Of a stretch of 56,064 nucleotides of DNA, positions 32,937 through 40,659 are shown piece by piece. The notes under the pieces were generated by a model. The model made no database searches. It had not been told where the DNA came from and was given only the letters and a program-made list of their open reading frames with translations. How positions within the stretch are numbered: the first letter of the stretch is position 1; each line of letters opens with the position of its first letter. Source of the stretch: Chloroflexota bacterium (GTDB lineage Bacteria > Chloroflexota > Anaerolineae > JAAYEA01); NCBI GenBank assembly GCA_019873665.1, contig JAIOAV010000018.1, forward strand, positions 1 to 56,064, in the 5' to 3' direction. The position numbers and the translations under genes were made by a program.

Positions 32937-33848
32937 ATGGCTATCACCGATTTCCCCTATGACAACAGCGAAGCTGAATTCATGGAGATGCGCCAGTTCC
33001 TGATCACCACCTATGCGATCACGCGCTGGCCACACAACTGGCTCTTTGCCCGGTGGGAGGATTGGCGATACGGTGGCAATGCCCAGCAGGCCAAAGCGGA
33101 CCCCACCTTTTTCACGCGCAATGCTCACCTCTGGCGCGACGAGACCGGCAAGATCATCGGTTTCTGCGTTTCGGAATATGGCAGCGGCGTGTATATCCAG
33201 ATTCATCCCAGCTATCGGTTTGTCGAACGTGAGATGATCCGCTGGATCGTTGACGAGTGGGCGCGCGACAGGGATGAGGTGGAGGTATACGCCTACAGCG
33301 TGGATGCACGGCGCGAGAAGCTGCTGCGGGAGGCCGGGTTTGTCGACACGGGCGAGGGTGGCAATACCTTTGCATACGATCTCGCCAAAGCGTACGCGCC
33401 AGTCCCGCTCCCGTCCGGCTTTTGCCTGACGACGCTGGCCGAGAACCGCGATTTCGGCGCGCACCTGGAGGCGGTGCGCGATACGTTTGCCCAGCCGGCC
33501 ATCACGCACGAGTGGCTTGAGTCCAAGCAACGGGCGCCAGGCTACTCGATGGATTGGGATCTTGTCATCGTCTCACCAGAGGGCAAGCACGCATCTTTTT
33601 GCACGGCCTGGCTTGACCACGAGAACCGGATCGCCGCCATTGATCCTGTCGGTACGCATGCCGACTATCGGCGACGCGGCCTGGCCACCGCCGTCCTGAC
33701 AGAGTGCTTCCGGCGACTGCGCGCGGCGGGTATGCATTGCGCCTATCTGGACTCTGCTCCGGAGCCGAACATCTCCAACCGGCTATATACTTCGCTCCAC
33801 CCGACAGCGCGTTATGTGGAAAAGGTGTGGGCGAAAAAGATGGCCTAG
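32937..33848 (+). CDS. GNAT family N-acetyltransferase, two-domain
   Basis: 303 residues with two GNAT-like halves. The first (about 1-150) contains TGKIIGFCVSEYGSGVYIQI and is degenerate at the acetyl-CoA loop. The second (about 155-303) has motif A as HADYRRRGLATAVL and then ECFRRLRAAGMHCAYLDS. Two-domain GNATs of this sort often use only the C-terminal site. The substrate is unknown. AAAGAGG lies 7 nt before the ATG at 32937; the frame is open to 32895 but without a ribosome-binding site. Confidence 0.85.
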   Translation: MAITDFPYDNSEAEFMEMRQFLITTYAITRWPHNWLFARWEDWRYGGNAQQAKADPTFFTRNAHLWRDETGKIIGFCVSEYGSGVYIQIHPSYRFVEREMIRWIVDEWARDRDEVEVYAYSVDARREKLLREAGFVDTGEGGNTFAYDLAKAYAPVPLPSGFCLTTLAENRDFGAHLEAVRDTFAQPAITHEWLESKQRAPGYSMDWDLVIVSPEGKHASFCTAWLDHENRIAAIDPVGTHADYRRRGLATAVLTECFRRLRAAGMHCAYLDSAPEPNISNRLYTSLHPTARYVEKVWAKKMA

Positions 33849-33869
33849 CGCAGCAACGGGAAAGTGGCA

Positions 33870-33905
33870 GCCACAACTGCGCGCCGCTGTGATGCGCAGT
33901 TGTGG
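33870..33905. terminator. Bidirectional terminator-like hairpin
   Basis: A 12-bp perfect stem (33871-33882 with 33894-33905) with an 11-nt loop, between the convergent GNAT and HAD genes, ending 5 nt from the HAD stop. No long T-run. Confidence 0.65.
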
Positions 33906-33910
33906 TGCTT

Positions 33911-34720
33911 CTATGTCTGACACAGGACAAGACGGCGCACCGCCCACGCCACTCCTTCCTCGTCATTGCTGGGAGCGATAGCGGTGGCCTGCCTTTTGAC
34001 CGCCGCGAGCGCGTTTCCCACTGCCACGCGCAGGCGCGCATGTGGGAACATGGTGAGATCGTTGGGATTGTCGCCGATGACCATCACCTCCTCTGGCGGG
34101 ATGTTCAGCCGCGCCTCGACGAGGGCCAGTGCTCGCCCCTTGCTGGTGCCCGGCGCAAAGATGCACAGCGAATGCAGCGCCCCATCCGGCTCGTAATAGG
34201 TCTCCGCGTGGCACCGGCCCGCGAGCGTGGTCTGGCATAGATCGCGGATGGCGACGATGGCCGCCGGCTCGTTGACGATGATGCGCACGGGATCATCCAC
34301 TATCGCCGCGGCGTTCGTCGGCACGATCACCACATCCGGTTTGAGGTAGCCGAGCGGCTGCCCGGAGCGCTGCCGCCAGTAGGCGGTGTCGCCGATGGTG
34401 GTGCTCAGCTCCCAGCCGTGCTGGTCCGCCAGAAGGGCGATCTGCAGCGCCACCGCGCGCGGGATCGTATCGCACAGCCAGACAGGGCCATCCGGCGAGC
34501 CCCACACCTGCGCACCGTTGGTACAGATCATCGGGTCGTGCAACGCGAGCCGACGACAGATGTTGCGCACGGTATCCGGGTTGCGGGTGGTTGCCAGGAC
34601 GACGCGCACGCCCGCGCGCGCCGCCTCGGTGAGGGCGCGGCCACCTTCCGGCGCGACCTGACCGGCGCTGGTCAGCAGTGTGCCGTCGAGATCAACGGCG
34701 ATGAGTGAGATTCTCTCCAT
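33911..34720 (-). CDS. Cof-type HAD-superfamily phosphatase
   Basis: 269 residues, normal for the Cof subfamily. Motif I is VDLDGTLL (nucleophile Asp10, Asp12), motif II the Thr in LATTRN, motif III the Lys in TSKGRAL and motif IV GDNPNDLTMF. An alpha/beta C2 cap sits between motifs II and III. It probably dephosphorylates sugar phosphates or flavin-related metabolites in the cytoplasm. AAGGG precedes the ATG by about 9 nt. It is divergent from the YcaQ-like gene. Confidence 0.92.
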   Translation of the reverse strand: MERISLIAVDLDGTLLTSAGQVAPEGGRALTEAARAGVRVVLATTRNPDTVRNICRRLALHDPMICTNGAQVWGSPDGPVWLCDTIPRAVALQIALLADQHGWELSTTIGDTAYWRQRSGQPLGYLKPDVVIVPTNAAAIVDDPVRIIVNEPAAIVAIRDLCQTTLAGRCHAETYYEPDGALHSLCIFAPGTSKGRALALVEARLNIPPEEVMVIGDNPNDLTMFPHARLRVAVGNALAAVKRQATAIAPSNDEEGVAWAVRRLVLCQT

Positions 34721-34750
34721 CGTTGGCTGCCCTTTTCTCTGTCTGCGCCT

Positions 34751-34779
34751 ATGCTACATGGGCTGCGGAGGAAAGTCAA
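34751..34779 (-). promoter_or_regulatory. Promoter of the HAD gene
   Basis: Minus strand: -35 TTGACT (34779-34774), 17-nt spacer, -10 TAGCAT (34756-34751). The leader is about 25 nt. Confidence 0.6.
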
Positions 34780-34825
34780 GCGGGCCGCCGTTGCTGGAGC
34801 CAGAAAGGGAAAAGAACGAGAGCTG

Positions 34826-36037
34826 ATGAATCCTATACAGATCACACCGACCGAGGCGCGGCGGATCGCGCTGCGCTGCCAGGGGCTGGATGGCGCGTGG
34901 GCGCTGCCCCCTGGCAAGGAGGGCGTGGCACAGACGATCCAACGGCTCGCCTATGTGCAGATCGACACCATCGCCGTCGTGGAGCGCGCGCACCACCACG
35001 TCCTCTGGTCGCGCCGCCGCGACTATGCGCCGCCGCTGCTGGACGAGTTGCAGGCGCGAGACCGTCGCGTATTTGAGTACTGGTGGTCGTACGGCGCTTC
35101 CTATGTGCCGATGAACGACTATCGCTACTACCTGCCGCGCATGCGCGCCTATGCCGAAAGCGCCCGCACTGATCAATGGTTAGCGGCGCACCAGCAGGTG
35201 GTGGATGAAGTGCTGGAGCGCATTCGCCAGGAAGGGCCGCTGGGCGCGGCGGCGTTCCAGGCGCCGGCCGGATTCGAGCGGGGCACGTGGTGGAACTGGA
35301 AGCCAGCCAAAGAGGCGTTGGAGCGTCTCTTCTGGGGCGGTCGTCTCATGATCGCCGCGCGGCGTGGCTTTCAGCGGCTCTATGACCTCGCCGAACGCGT
35401 GTTGCCTGCAGGGACTGAGACCAGCGAGCCGACGCGGGCGGAGGCGATCCGCTGGCTCGTGCGCCGCGCCACGGGCGCGCAGGGGATCGTCTCGGTGCGT
35501 GGCTCGCGCTGGTCGTATGGCGACAAGAGCGAGATCGCGCAGGCACTGCGGGAGCTGCTGGACGCGGGCGAGGTCGCGCCGGTGCAGGTTGCCGGGATCA
35601 ATAAGGAGGCGTACTATGCGCTGCCTGCGGCGCTGGACGTGGCGGCATCGCTTGCGCCGTCGCCGCGCGCGCATCTCCTCTCTCCGTTTGATAACCTCGT
35701 GATCCAGCGCGCCCATGTGCAGCGGCTTTTCGGCTTTGACTATAGCTTGGAATGCTATGTGCCGCCGGACAAGCGCCGTTACGGCTACTTTAGCCTGCCG
35801 ATCCTCTGGGGGGATCGCTTTGTCGGGCGGTTGGATCCGAAAGCGGAGCGGCGGGCTGGCGTGCTGCTGGTGCGCGGCGTGAGCCTGGAACCGGACGCAG
35901 CGGTGAGCGACGACTTTTGGCCCGCGCTGGCCGCCGAGCTATGCGCATACGCCGCATTCAACGGCTGCGCGCAGGTTGTGATTGAGGCGGGCGTCTCGCC
36001 CGATCTCGCTGCGCCGCTGGGCGAGGCGTTGCGCTAG
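34826..36037 (+). CDS. YcaQ/AlkX-type winged-helix DNA glycosylase (HTH_42)
   Basis: 403 residues, the family length. The catalytic QxD motif is YVQIDT with Gln45 and Asp47. The C-terminal signature has LLSPFDNLVIQR, FDYSLECYVPPDKRRYGYFS, then LPILWGDRFVGRLDPKAER. Proteins of this family (E. coli YcaQ, Streptomyces AlkZ) are DNA glycosylases for bulky alkyl adducts and interstrand crosslinks, some giving self-resistance to alkylating antibiotics. The start at 34826 is chosen because the family begins there; the frame is open to 34751. The stop codon overlaps that of the convergent GH116 gene. Confidence 0.9.
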   Translation: MNPIQITPTEARRIALRCQGLDGAWALPPGKEGVAQTIQRLAYVQIDTIAVVERAHHHVLWSRRRDYAPPLLDELQARDRRVFEYWWSYGASYVPMNDYRYYLPRMRAYAESARTDQWLAAHQQVVDEVLERIRQEGPLGAAAFQAPAGFERGTWWNWKPAKEALERLFWGGRLMIAARRGFQRLYDLAERVLPAGTETSEPTRAEAIRWLVRRATGAQGIVSVRGSRWSYGDKSEIAQALRELLDAGEVAPVQVAGINKEAYYALPAALDVAASLAPSPRAHLLSPFDNLVIQRAHVQRLFGFDYSLECYVPPDKRRYGYFSLPILWGDRFVGRLDPKAERRAGVLLVRGVSLEPDAAVSDDFWPALAAELCAYAAFNGCAQVVIEAGVSPDLAAPLGEALR

Positions 36038-38583
36038 GCTCGCTTCACCCCGTATCGGCCCACCTCGCCCGCTTGCAGCGTTACCGGCGCGCCGAAGGCC
36101 ACGCTGCCCGCGCCGGTGAGCGTCAGGCGGCGGAAGGCAAGCGCGCCATGCAAGACTTGCAACGTTACCGCGATCCCCTCTGCCTGCGGCTCCTGACGTA
36201 CCATGCCCCACGCGTAGCCGTTGGACCAGAACGCCTGCGTCGGCCTGTCCGCGGCGGCAAAGGCCAACGTGCCCTCCACCGCCGAATAGTGAAAGCCGGT
36301 GAGCGCCAGGGGGGCGCCCCAGCTCGCCATGGCGCGCGCATAGTGGTGGCCGCATTCAGCCTCGTCAAAGGGGCTGCGCTTCTGCCCGTCGTAGCGGGCG
36401 CGGATGGCAGCGATCACCTTCAGCCCTTCTGCGATCTGTCCCTCGTAGAGCATGTGCACGGCGGCGGTGTACTCAAAGCCGGTCATGACCTCGTTATAGT
36501 AAGGGAACGGATACTTGGGACGGTTGCCACGCGGGTACGTGCCCATGAGCAGTGCCGACTCGTCGTTCAGCACATAAGAGCGCATGTTGTTAAAGTGCCC
36601 GTAAAAGTGGTCGCGCCAGTTGTGTTTCATGATAGCCCGCAGCGTCGCTCGCACATGCTCCGGATCGAGCAAATAGCCGAGGCCGCAGACATGCGCCATG
36701 TACTGGCCAACGAGCTGATCCACCAGACAGCCGGGACCTAGCTGCAGCTCCGGGTCGGCGAGATTCGTCGCGCCCATGTGGGAGCGCAGGCCGGGTGCGA
36801 TCGCCTCTTCTGTCATCGGTGGCCACACCTGGTGCTCATAGTATTCGCCGTTAAACAGGTTGGCGTCGAGCCAGGCGCTGCCGCGTTCGAACAGGTCGCG
36901 GCAGGTATCGCCAAAGGCTTCATCCCCCAGATAGCGCGCCATCTCTTCCGCCGCGCGCAGCGCGCCGAGATACCAGCTCCCCATCTGCGGGTTCGGCCCA
37001 TAATACTCGACGTCCATCGTGTTGTGCTGGCATCCCTCCATCACGCCGTCGCGATCCGCATCCCAGCCGCCGGGGATCCAACAGAAGGCCAGCGCCTGCT
37101 TGGCCTTGGGCCAGAGCCGCCGCAGCCTCTCGTCGTTGCCGGAAAGCTGCCACTCGCGATAGAGCTTGATCAAGCATCCCATCTGCCCATCGGCGGCGGC
37201 GCGACCCAGCGCAGTCCCCTGCGCCAGGGGCAGGTTGATGCGAAAGCTCATCAGCCCCTGCTCGTCAGTGCCATGGATGAACTCGATCTCGCGCATCGTC
37301 CACGCCAGGTCGCCAAAGAGAAAGGCAGTGGCCTGCTCGTAATTCCAGACATGGGTGCACGAGCCGGAACAGCAGCCGCTGCGATCGTCGCACCCCTCCC
37401 ACCCCATGAGCTGGCCGCTTTCGATGCGGAATGTCGTCTGCGAGCGCAGGGTGCTCAGGTTATAGAGCGCCGCTTCCTTGACCACGTCGGGGATATCGCT
37501 GGCGAGCACCGCGCGTACAAAGGATAACGTCTTGGCCTCTAGTTCGGGCAGGGCCGCCGCCGTGCGGGTGGCGACGTCCCAGGCGTCGGCGTATTGCGTC
37601 GTGTAATAGTTGCCGACGCGGTTCGGGTCGCCGCAGGCGCACCCCGCCTCGCAGCAGGGGCTGGCCGCGGACGCTGGCTGGGCCGGATACCGCCGATCGG
37701 ACCAGGTGTGCCGGTTAGGAAAGTGCCATGTGAGCAGAAAGGTCAACGCGCGGCTTTCGCCCGGCGCTAGCTCCACGCGCAGCGCCAGCGATGCCTGCGG
37801 CGCATCCTCGCCCGTGCCGGCGCGTTCATCCAGCCGGCCATCGTCGCTGAAATCGTCCCAGAAATCGAGCAAGCCAGCGGACCAGCGCCCCTGCGCCCAG
37901 GCGGTGCGGTGCGTTACCTCGCCAGCGGTGATCGTCGTCAGGGCGATGGTGCCGTACTGCTCGGCGCAGGGATCCACGCCGTCGGAGTGCAGGAACACGC
38001 CACGCACATCCCCCTGTTGGCGAAAGACGTTGACGTTCTTTTGCGGCGCGCCGTTGGTGCCGTCGAACCCGATGATGTTCTGCAGGCTGCCGACGATGGC
38101 GGCGGAGAGGCGCGTGTTGGCCCGGTTGTGCATGACAAAGCGAAGCACCGCCACCGGGATGCCGCTGGCGTCGGCGTCGGCGGGGATGAGTGGGTTGAAT
38201 GCTTCCAAGCGTACATCCACAGGCACGTCCGGGTCGGAGAGGAACACTTGCCCAAAGGGATACGCCGCGACAAAGCTCCCCTGCCGAAAGCGCGGTAGGC
38301 CGTGGTTGGCGTGCGTGGCGCCACGCGCGCCCTCATAGGGTGGCGGCAGCACCACCTCCAGCGCCCGCGTTACCGCGGCTTGTCCGGCAGGCTGGGCGCG
38401 GATCGCGAAAAAGGTGTTCTGTGGGCGAAAGCCCTTGGCGGGGCGGTTCATGATCTCCCAGTCGCGCAGGTCGCCGCGGCCGCCCAGCGATACGGTGCCG
38501 GTGCCGATGCCGCCCAGGGGGAGGGCGATCTGCGCCAGGTGATCCTGGTCGTAACGGGTCAAGATGGGCCAATTGCCGGACAT
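36034..38583 (-). CDS. GH116 beta-glucosidase (GBA2-like)
   Basis: 849 residues. The N-terminal beta domain opens with IALPLGGIGTGTVSLGGRGD and LRDWEIMNRP, a GH116 hallmark. The C-terminal (alpha/alpha)6 catalytic domain holds CTHVWNYEQATAFLF, CQHNTMDVEYYGPNPQMGSW and YNEVMTGFEY, also family signatures. Two cysteine clusters, SPCCEAGCACGD and GCDDRSGCCSGSCTH, are unusual and could bind metal or form disulphides. There is no signal peptide, so it likely acts in the cytoplasm on imported beta-glucosides or xylosides. GAGGAGG precedes the ATG at 38583; the open frame back to 38676 runs into a repeat element and is rejected. Confidence 0.92.
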   Translation of the reverse strand: MSGNWPILTRYDQDHLAQIALPLGGIGTGTVSLGGRGDLRDWEIMNRPAKGFRPQNTFFAIRAQPAGQAAVTRALEVVLPPPYEGARGATHANHGLPRFRQGSFVAAYPFGQVFLSDPDVPVDVRLEAFNPLIPADADASGIPVAVLRFVMHNRANTRLSAAIVGSLQNIIGFDGTNGAPQKNVNVFRQQGDVRGVFLHSDGVDPCAEQYGTIALTTITAGEVTHRTAWAQGRWSAGLLDFWDDFSDDGRLDERAGTGEDAPQASLALRVELAPGESRALTFLLTWHFPNRHTWSDRRYPAQPASAASPCCEAGCACGDPNRVGNYYTTQYADAWDVATRTAAALPELEAKTLSFVRAVLASDIPDVVKEAALYNLSTLRSQTTFRIESGQLMGWEGCDDRSGCCSGSCTHVWNYEQATAFLFGDLAWTMREIEFIHGTDEQGLMSFRINLPLAQGTALGRAAADGQMGCLIKLYREWQLSGNDERLRRLWPKAKQALAFCWIPGGWDADRDGVMEGCQHNTMDVEYYGPNPQMGSWYLGALRAAEEMARYLGDEAFGDTCRDLFERGSAWLDANLFNGEYYEHQVWPPMTEEAIAPGLRSHMGATNLADPELQLGPGCLVDQLVGQYMAHVCGLGYLLDPEHVRATLRAIMKHNWRDHFYGHFNNMRSYVLNDESALLMGTYPRGNRPKYPFPYYNEVMTGFEYTAAVHMLYEGQIAEGLKVIAAIRARYDGQKRSPFDEAECGHHYARAMASWGAPLALTGFHYSAVEGTLAFAAADRPTQAFWSNGYAWGMVRQEPQAEGIAVTLQVLHGALAFRRLTLTGAGSVAFGAPVTLQAGEVGRYGVKRA

Positions 38584-38619
38584 ACGATCCTCCTCTGCAT
38601 GTCGCTTCCAGTACAACAG

Positions 38620-38725
38620 CCGTCGCTCCGAGCGACCGAAGGGAGCGAGGAGTCTCACGCTGCGCCCTGGCGACAAGCGCTGATGAGGGGATTCCTCGTC
38701 GCTGCGCTCCTCGGAATGACGGAAC
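38620..38725. repeat. Palindromic MITE-like repeat, related to the GTCATTGCGAG family
   Basis: The left arm contains CCGAGCGACCGAAGGGAGCG and GAGGAGTCTC. The right arm contains GGGGATTCCTCGTCGCTGCG and CTCCTCGGAATGAC. The arms are imperfect inverted repeats enclosing a diverged middle. It lies between the SGNH and GH116 genes. Confidence 0.6.
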
Positions 38726-38735
38726 GGTTGTGGTG

Positions 38736-39731
38736 CTAGGCGGGGAACACGTGCGCAATCACTTGCTCCAGGAAGTTCTGCGCCATGATGCGATAGCCTT
38801 CGGGGTCTGGGTGCAGCTCATCGGGTAGAAAGCGCCCCAGGTCAACCCCAAAGATGTCCAATCCATTGACATAATGGATGTGGCGGTCGCCGTGCGCTTG
38901 CAGCGTGGCCACCGCCGCCGCCACCTCCTCGCGCATCGCCTGCAGCGTAAAGCCAACAGCGTTGGGTGTTGTCTCGCGCGGCGGCGAGTAGATTGGCGAC
39001 ATTACGACAAGGGGTGTGTCGGGGTGCTTTTCGCGGACGATCTGCACAAAGCCGATGATGCCGGGGCCAAAGGTGCGCGCGTTGAGCGTCGCGCCACCAT
39101 AGATGTTGATGCCGATGCACATGGAGAGGAGATCGGCGGGGAGATCGCGCATCAGGCGTGCCACCATGGGGTCCAGATGGCATTGCCCGCCCAGGCCGAG
39201 GCTGGTGAGGTTCAGGCCGCGCCGCCGGGCCACGATGGCCGGCCACGTCTGGCTGGGGGAGGCAGCGGTGCGGCAGTGGGTGATCGAGCTGCCGTAGGTG
39301 ATCCAGCGCGGGCGTGGGTCTTCGTATGGCGCGACCGTGGCACCATCGCTCAGCGCCAGCGAGCGAAGGCGAAACTGGCCGAACTGCGGCAGCCACAGCT
39401 CCACCAGCTTTTCCTGGCCGAGCAGGTCCTCGAAGCAGAAGGTGCTTTTACCCTCCAGCGGCACAGAGCCGCAGTAACGCCCGTCGCAGTAGAGGTCAAT
39501 GGGCGAGAGCTCGGGAGCGGGATCAATCGTGCCAGACACGTATCTGGTGTCGCTGATGAAAGCGATGCGCGCGCCGGACGCCATGGCGGCGCGCTCCACC
39601 AGCGGCTCGGCAAAGAGTACGCGGTCCTGGTGCGGGATGCGCCACGGCTGGATAGCGCCGTTGATCTCTTGCAGCGAGACGACACCCTGCCAGGTTAGGC
39701 GAAAATCATGCGGAGCGAGGAACAGGGACAT
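38736..39731 (-). CDS. SGNH/GDSL-family esterase with N-terminal beta domain
   Basis: 331 residues. The N-terminal beta-sandwich (about 1-138) is followed by an SGNH hydrolase domain. Block I is ITYGSSITHC with nucleophile Ser149, block II the Gly in LGLGGQC, block III the Asn in IGINIYGG, and block V DELHPDPEG with the catalytic Asp and His. This layout is that of the SsfX3/GDSL_3-type carbohydrate esterases that remove acyl groups from sugars. It lies upstream of GH116 on the same strand, with a 150-nt gap that contains a repeat, and the two probably share glycan substrates. No signal peptide. Confidence 0.88.
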   Translation of the reverse strand: MSLFLAPHDFRLTWQGVVSLQEINGAIQPWRIPHQDRVLFAEPLVERAAMASGARIAFISDTRYVSGTIDPAPELSPIDLYCDGRYCGSVPLEGKSTFCFEDLLGQEKLVELWLPQFGQFRLRSLALSDGATVAPYEDPRPRWITYGSSITHCRTAASPSQTWPAIVARRRGLNLTSLGLGGQCHLDPMVARLMRDLPADLLSMCIGINIYGGATLNARTFGPGIIGFVQIVREKHPDTPLVVMSPIYSPPRETTPNAVGFTLQAMREEVAAAVATLQAHGDRHIHYVNGLDIFGVDLGRFLPDELHPDPEGYRIMAQNFLEQVIAHVFPA

Positions 39732-39773
39732 GCGAAAGTGAACCCCCTGACGTGTTTGATCGGACAGGCGGGG

Positions 39774-39802
39774 ATTATACCGCCGAAACTGAGCGGCGGG
39801 AA
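39774..39802 (-). promoter_or_regulatory. Probable promoter of the SGNH-GH116 unit
   Basis: Minus strand: perfect -10 TATAAT (39779-39774), 17-nt spacer, weak -35 TTCCCG (39802-39797). Expected start near 39767, 36 nt before the SGNH start. Confidence 0.45.
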
Positions 39803-39837
39803 ATGAGATGGCGCGTCAGGGAGACGAGAGTCGCTCG

Positions 39838-40608
39838 CTAATATGCATATAGCCGACCGTATGGCCGCAGGTACTTGGGATAGATCTTGATAAAGGGGGC
39901 GGCCAGCACCTCCGCCGCGTTGTAGCCAAAGTAGCCGCAGAACTCGCGCACCAGATCGGCGACGCCATCCGCCTCGATGTCGTCCAGCGGCACAGCGGCC
40001 ACCTCGCGACCGAGCTGCGAAGGCGCGATCTCACCACGCAGGTAGATCGCGCCGCCATGCATGCCGGTGCCGACAAAGCTCTGTGGTTGGCGGGTGGCGT
40101 GGCGGTGCGCGTTCAGACGAAGCACGATGACGGTGCCCCCCGCCATGTATTCGCCGAGGAATGGCTGCACATCGCCACCGATGACGATGGCGGGCTTGAC
40201 ATCCTTATATTCTTTCATGTGGATGCCCGCACGGTAGCCGACGCTGTCGCGGACGAAAATCTTGCCGCCGCGCATCGCATATCCCAGAATGTCGCCAGCG
40301 TGGCCGTAAACGACCAGCGTGCCGCCATCCAGCGTATTGCCGCAGCCATCCTGCGCGTTGCCGTGCACATAGATCGTCGGGCCGCGCATAAAGCTCGCCA
40401 AGTCGTTGCCGGGCGTGCCATAGAGGTCTACTCGCGCGGCCTCGCGCAGCCCCGTGCCGATGTAGCGTTGCCCGCAGACGTTATAGACGCTCAACTGGCT
40501 GGCGCCGGCGCGCAGCGCGTCGCGCATGCGTAGCGCCAGAGCGCGATGATCCAGCCCGCGCGCGTCAATGCTGTACTGGCCACCTAGGTCTGCAATATCG
40601 CTCTCCAT
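39838..40608 (-). CDS. Split glutamate synthase, GXGXG domain subunit
   Basis: 256 residues corresponding to the third (GXGXG) domain of the glutamate synthase large subunit. A beta-helix carries regularly spaced glycines, such as GTLVVYGHAGDILGYAMRGG, FVRDSVGYRAGIHMKE and GGTVIVLRL. This domain has a structural role between the FMN and amidotransferase domains. As a stand-alone gene it is typical of archaea, Thermotogae and some Chloroflexota. The start at 40608 follows GAAGGAG by 8 nt; a Met 7 codons upstream lacks a site. It is the last gene of the five-gene operon. Confidence 0.92.
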   Translation of the reverse strand: MESDIADLGGQYSIDARGLDHRALALRMRDALRAGASQLSVYNVCGQRYIGTGLREAARVDLYGTPGNDLASFMRGPTIYVHGNAQDGCGNTLDGGTLVVYGHAGDILGYAMRGGKIFVRDSVGYRAGIHMKEYKDVKPAIVIGGDVQPFLGEYMAGGTVIVLRLNAHRHATRQPQSFVGTGMHGGAIYLRGEIAPSQLGREVAAVPLDDIEADGVADLVREFCGYFGYNAAEVLAAPFIKIYPKYLRPYGRLYAY

Positions 40609-40659
40609 GATCTTACTCCTTCTCACCACGATTAGCCGGCGGTTGCCCGCCTGAATTGG

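Noticed and set aside
38583..38676. Longer N-terminus for the GH116 protein
   Set aside because: The extra 31 residues are encoded by the palindromic repeat, and a strong ribosome-binding site stands before the Met at 38583.
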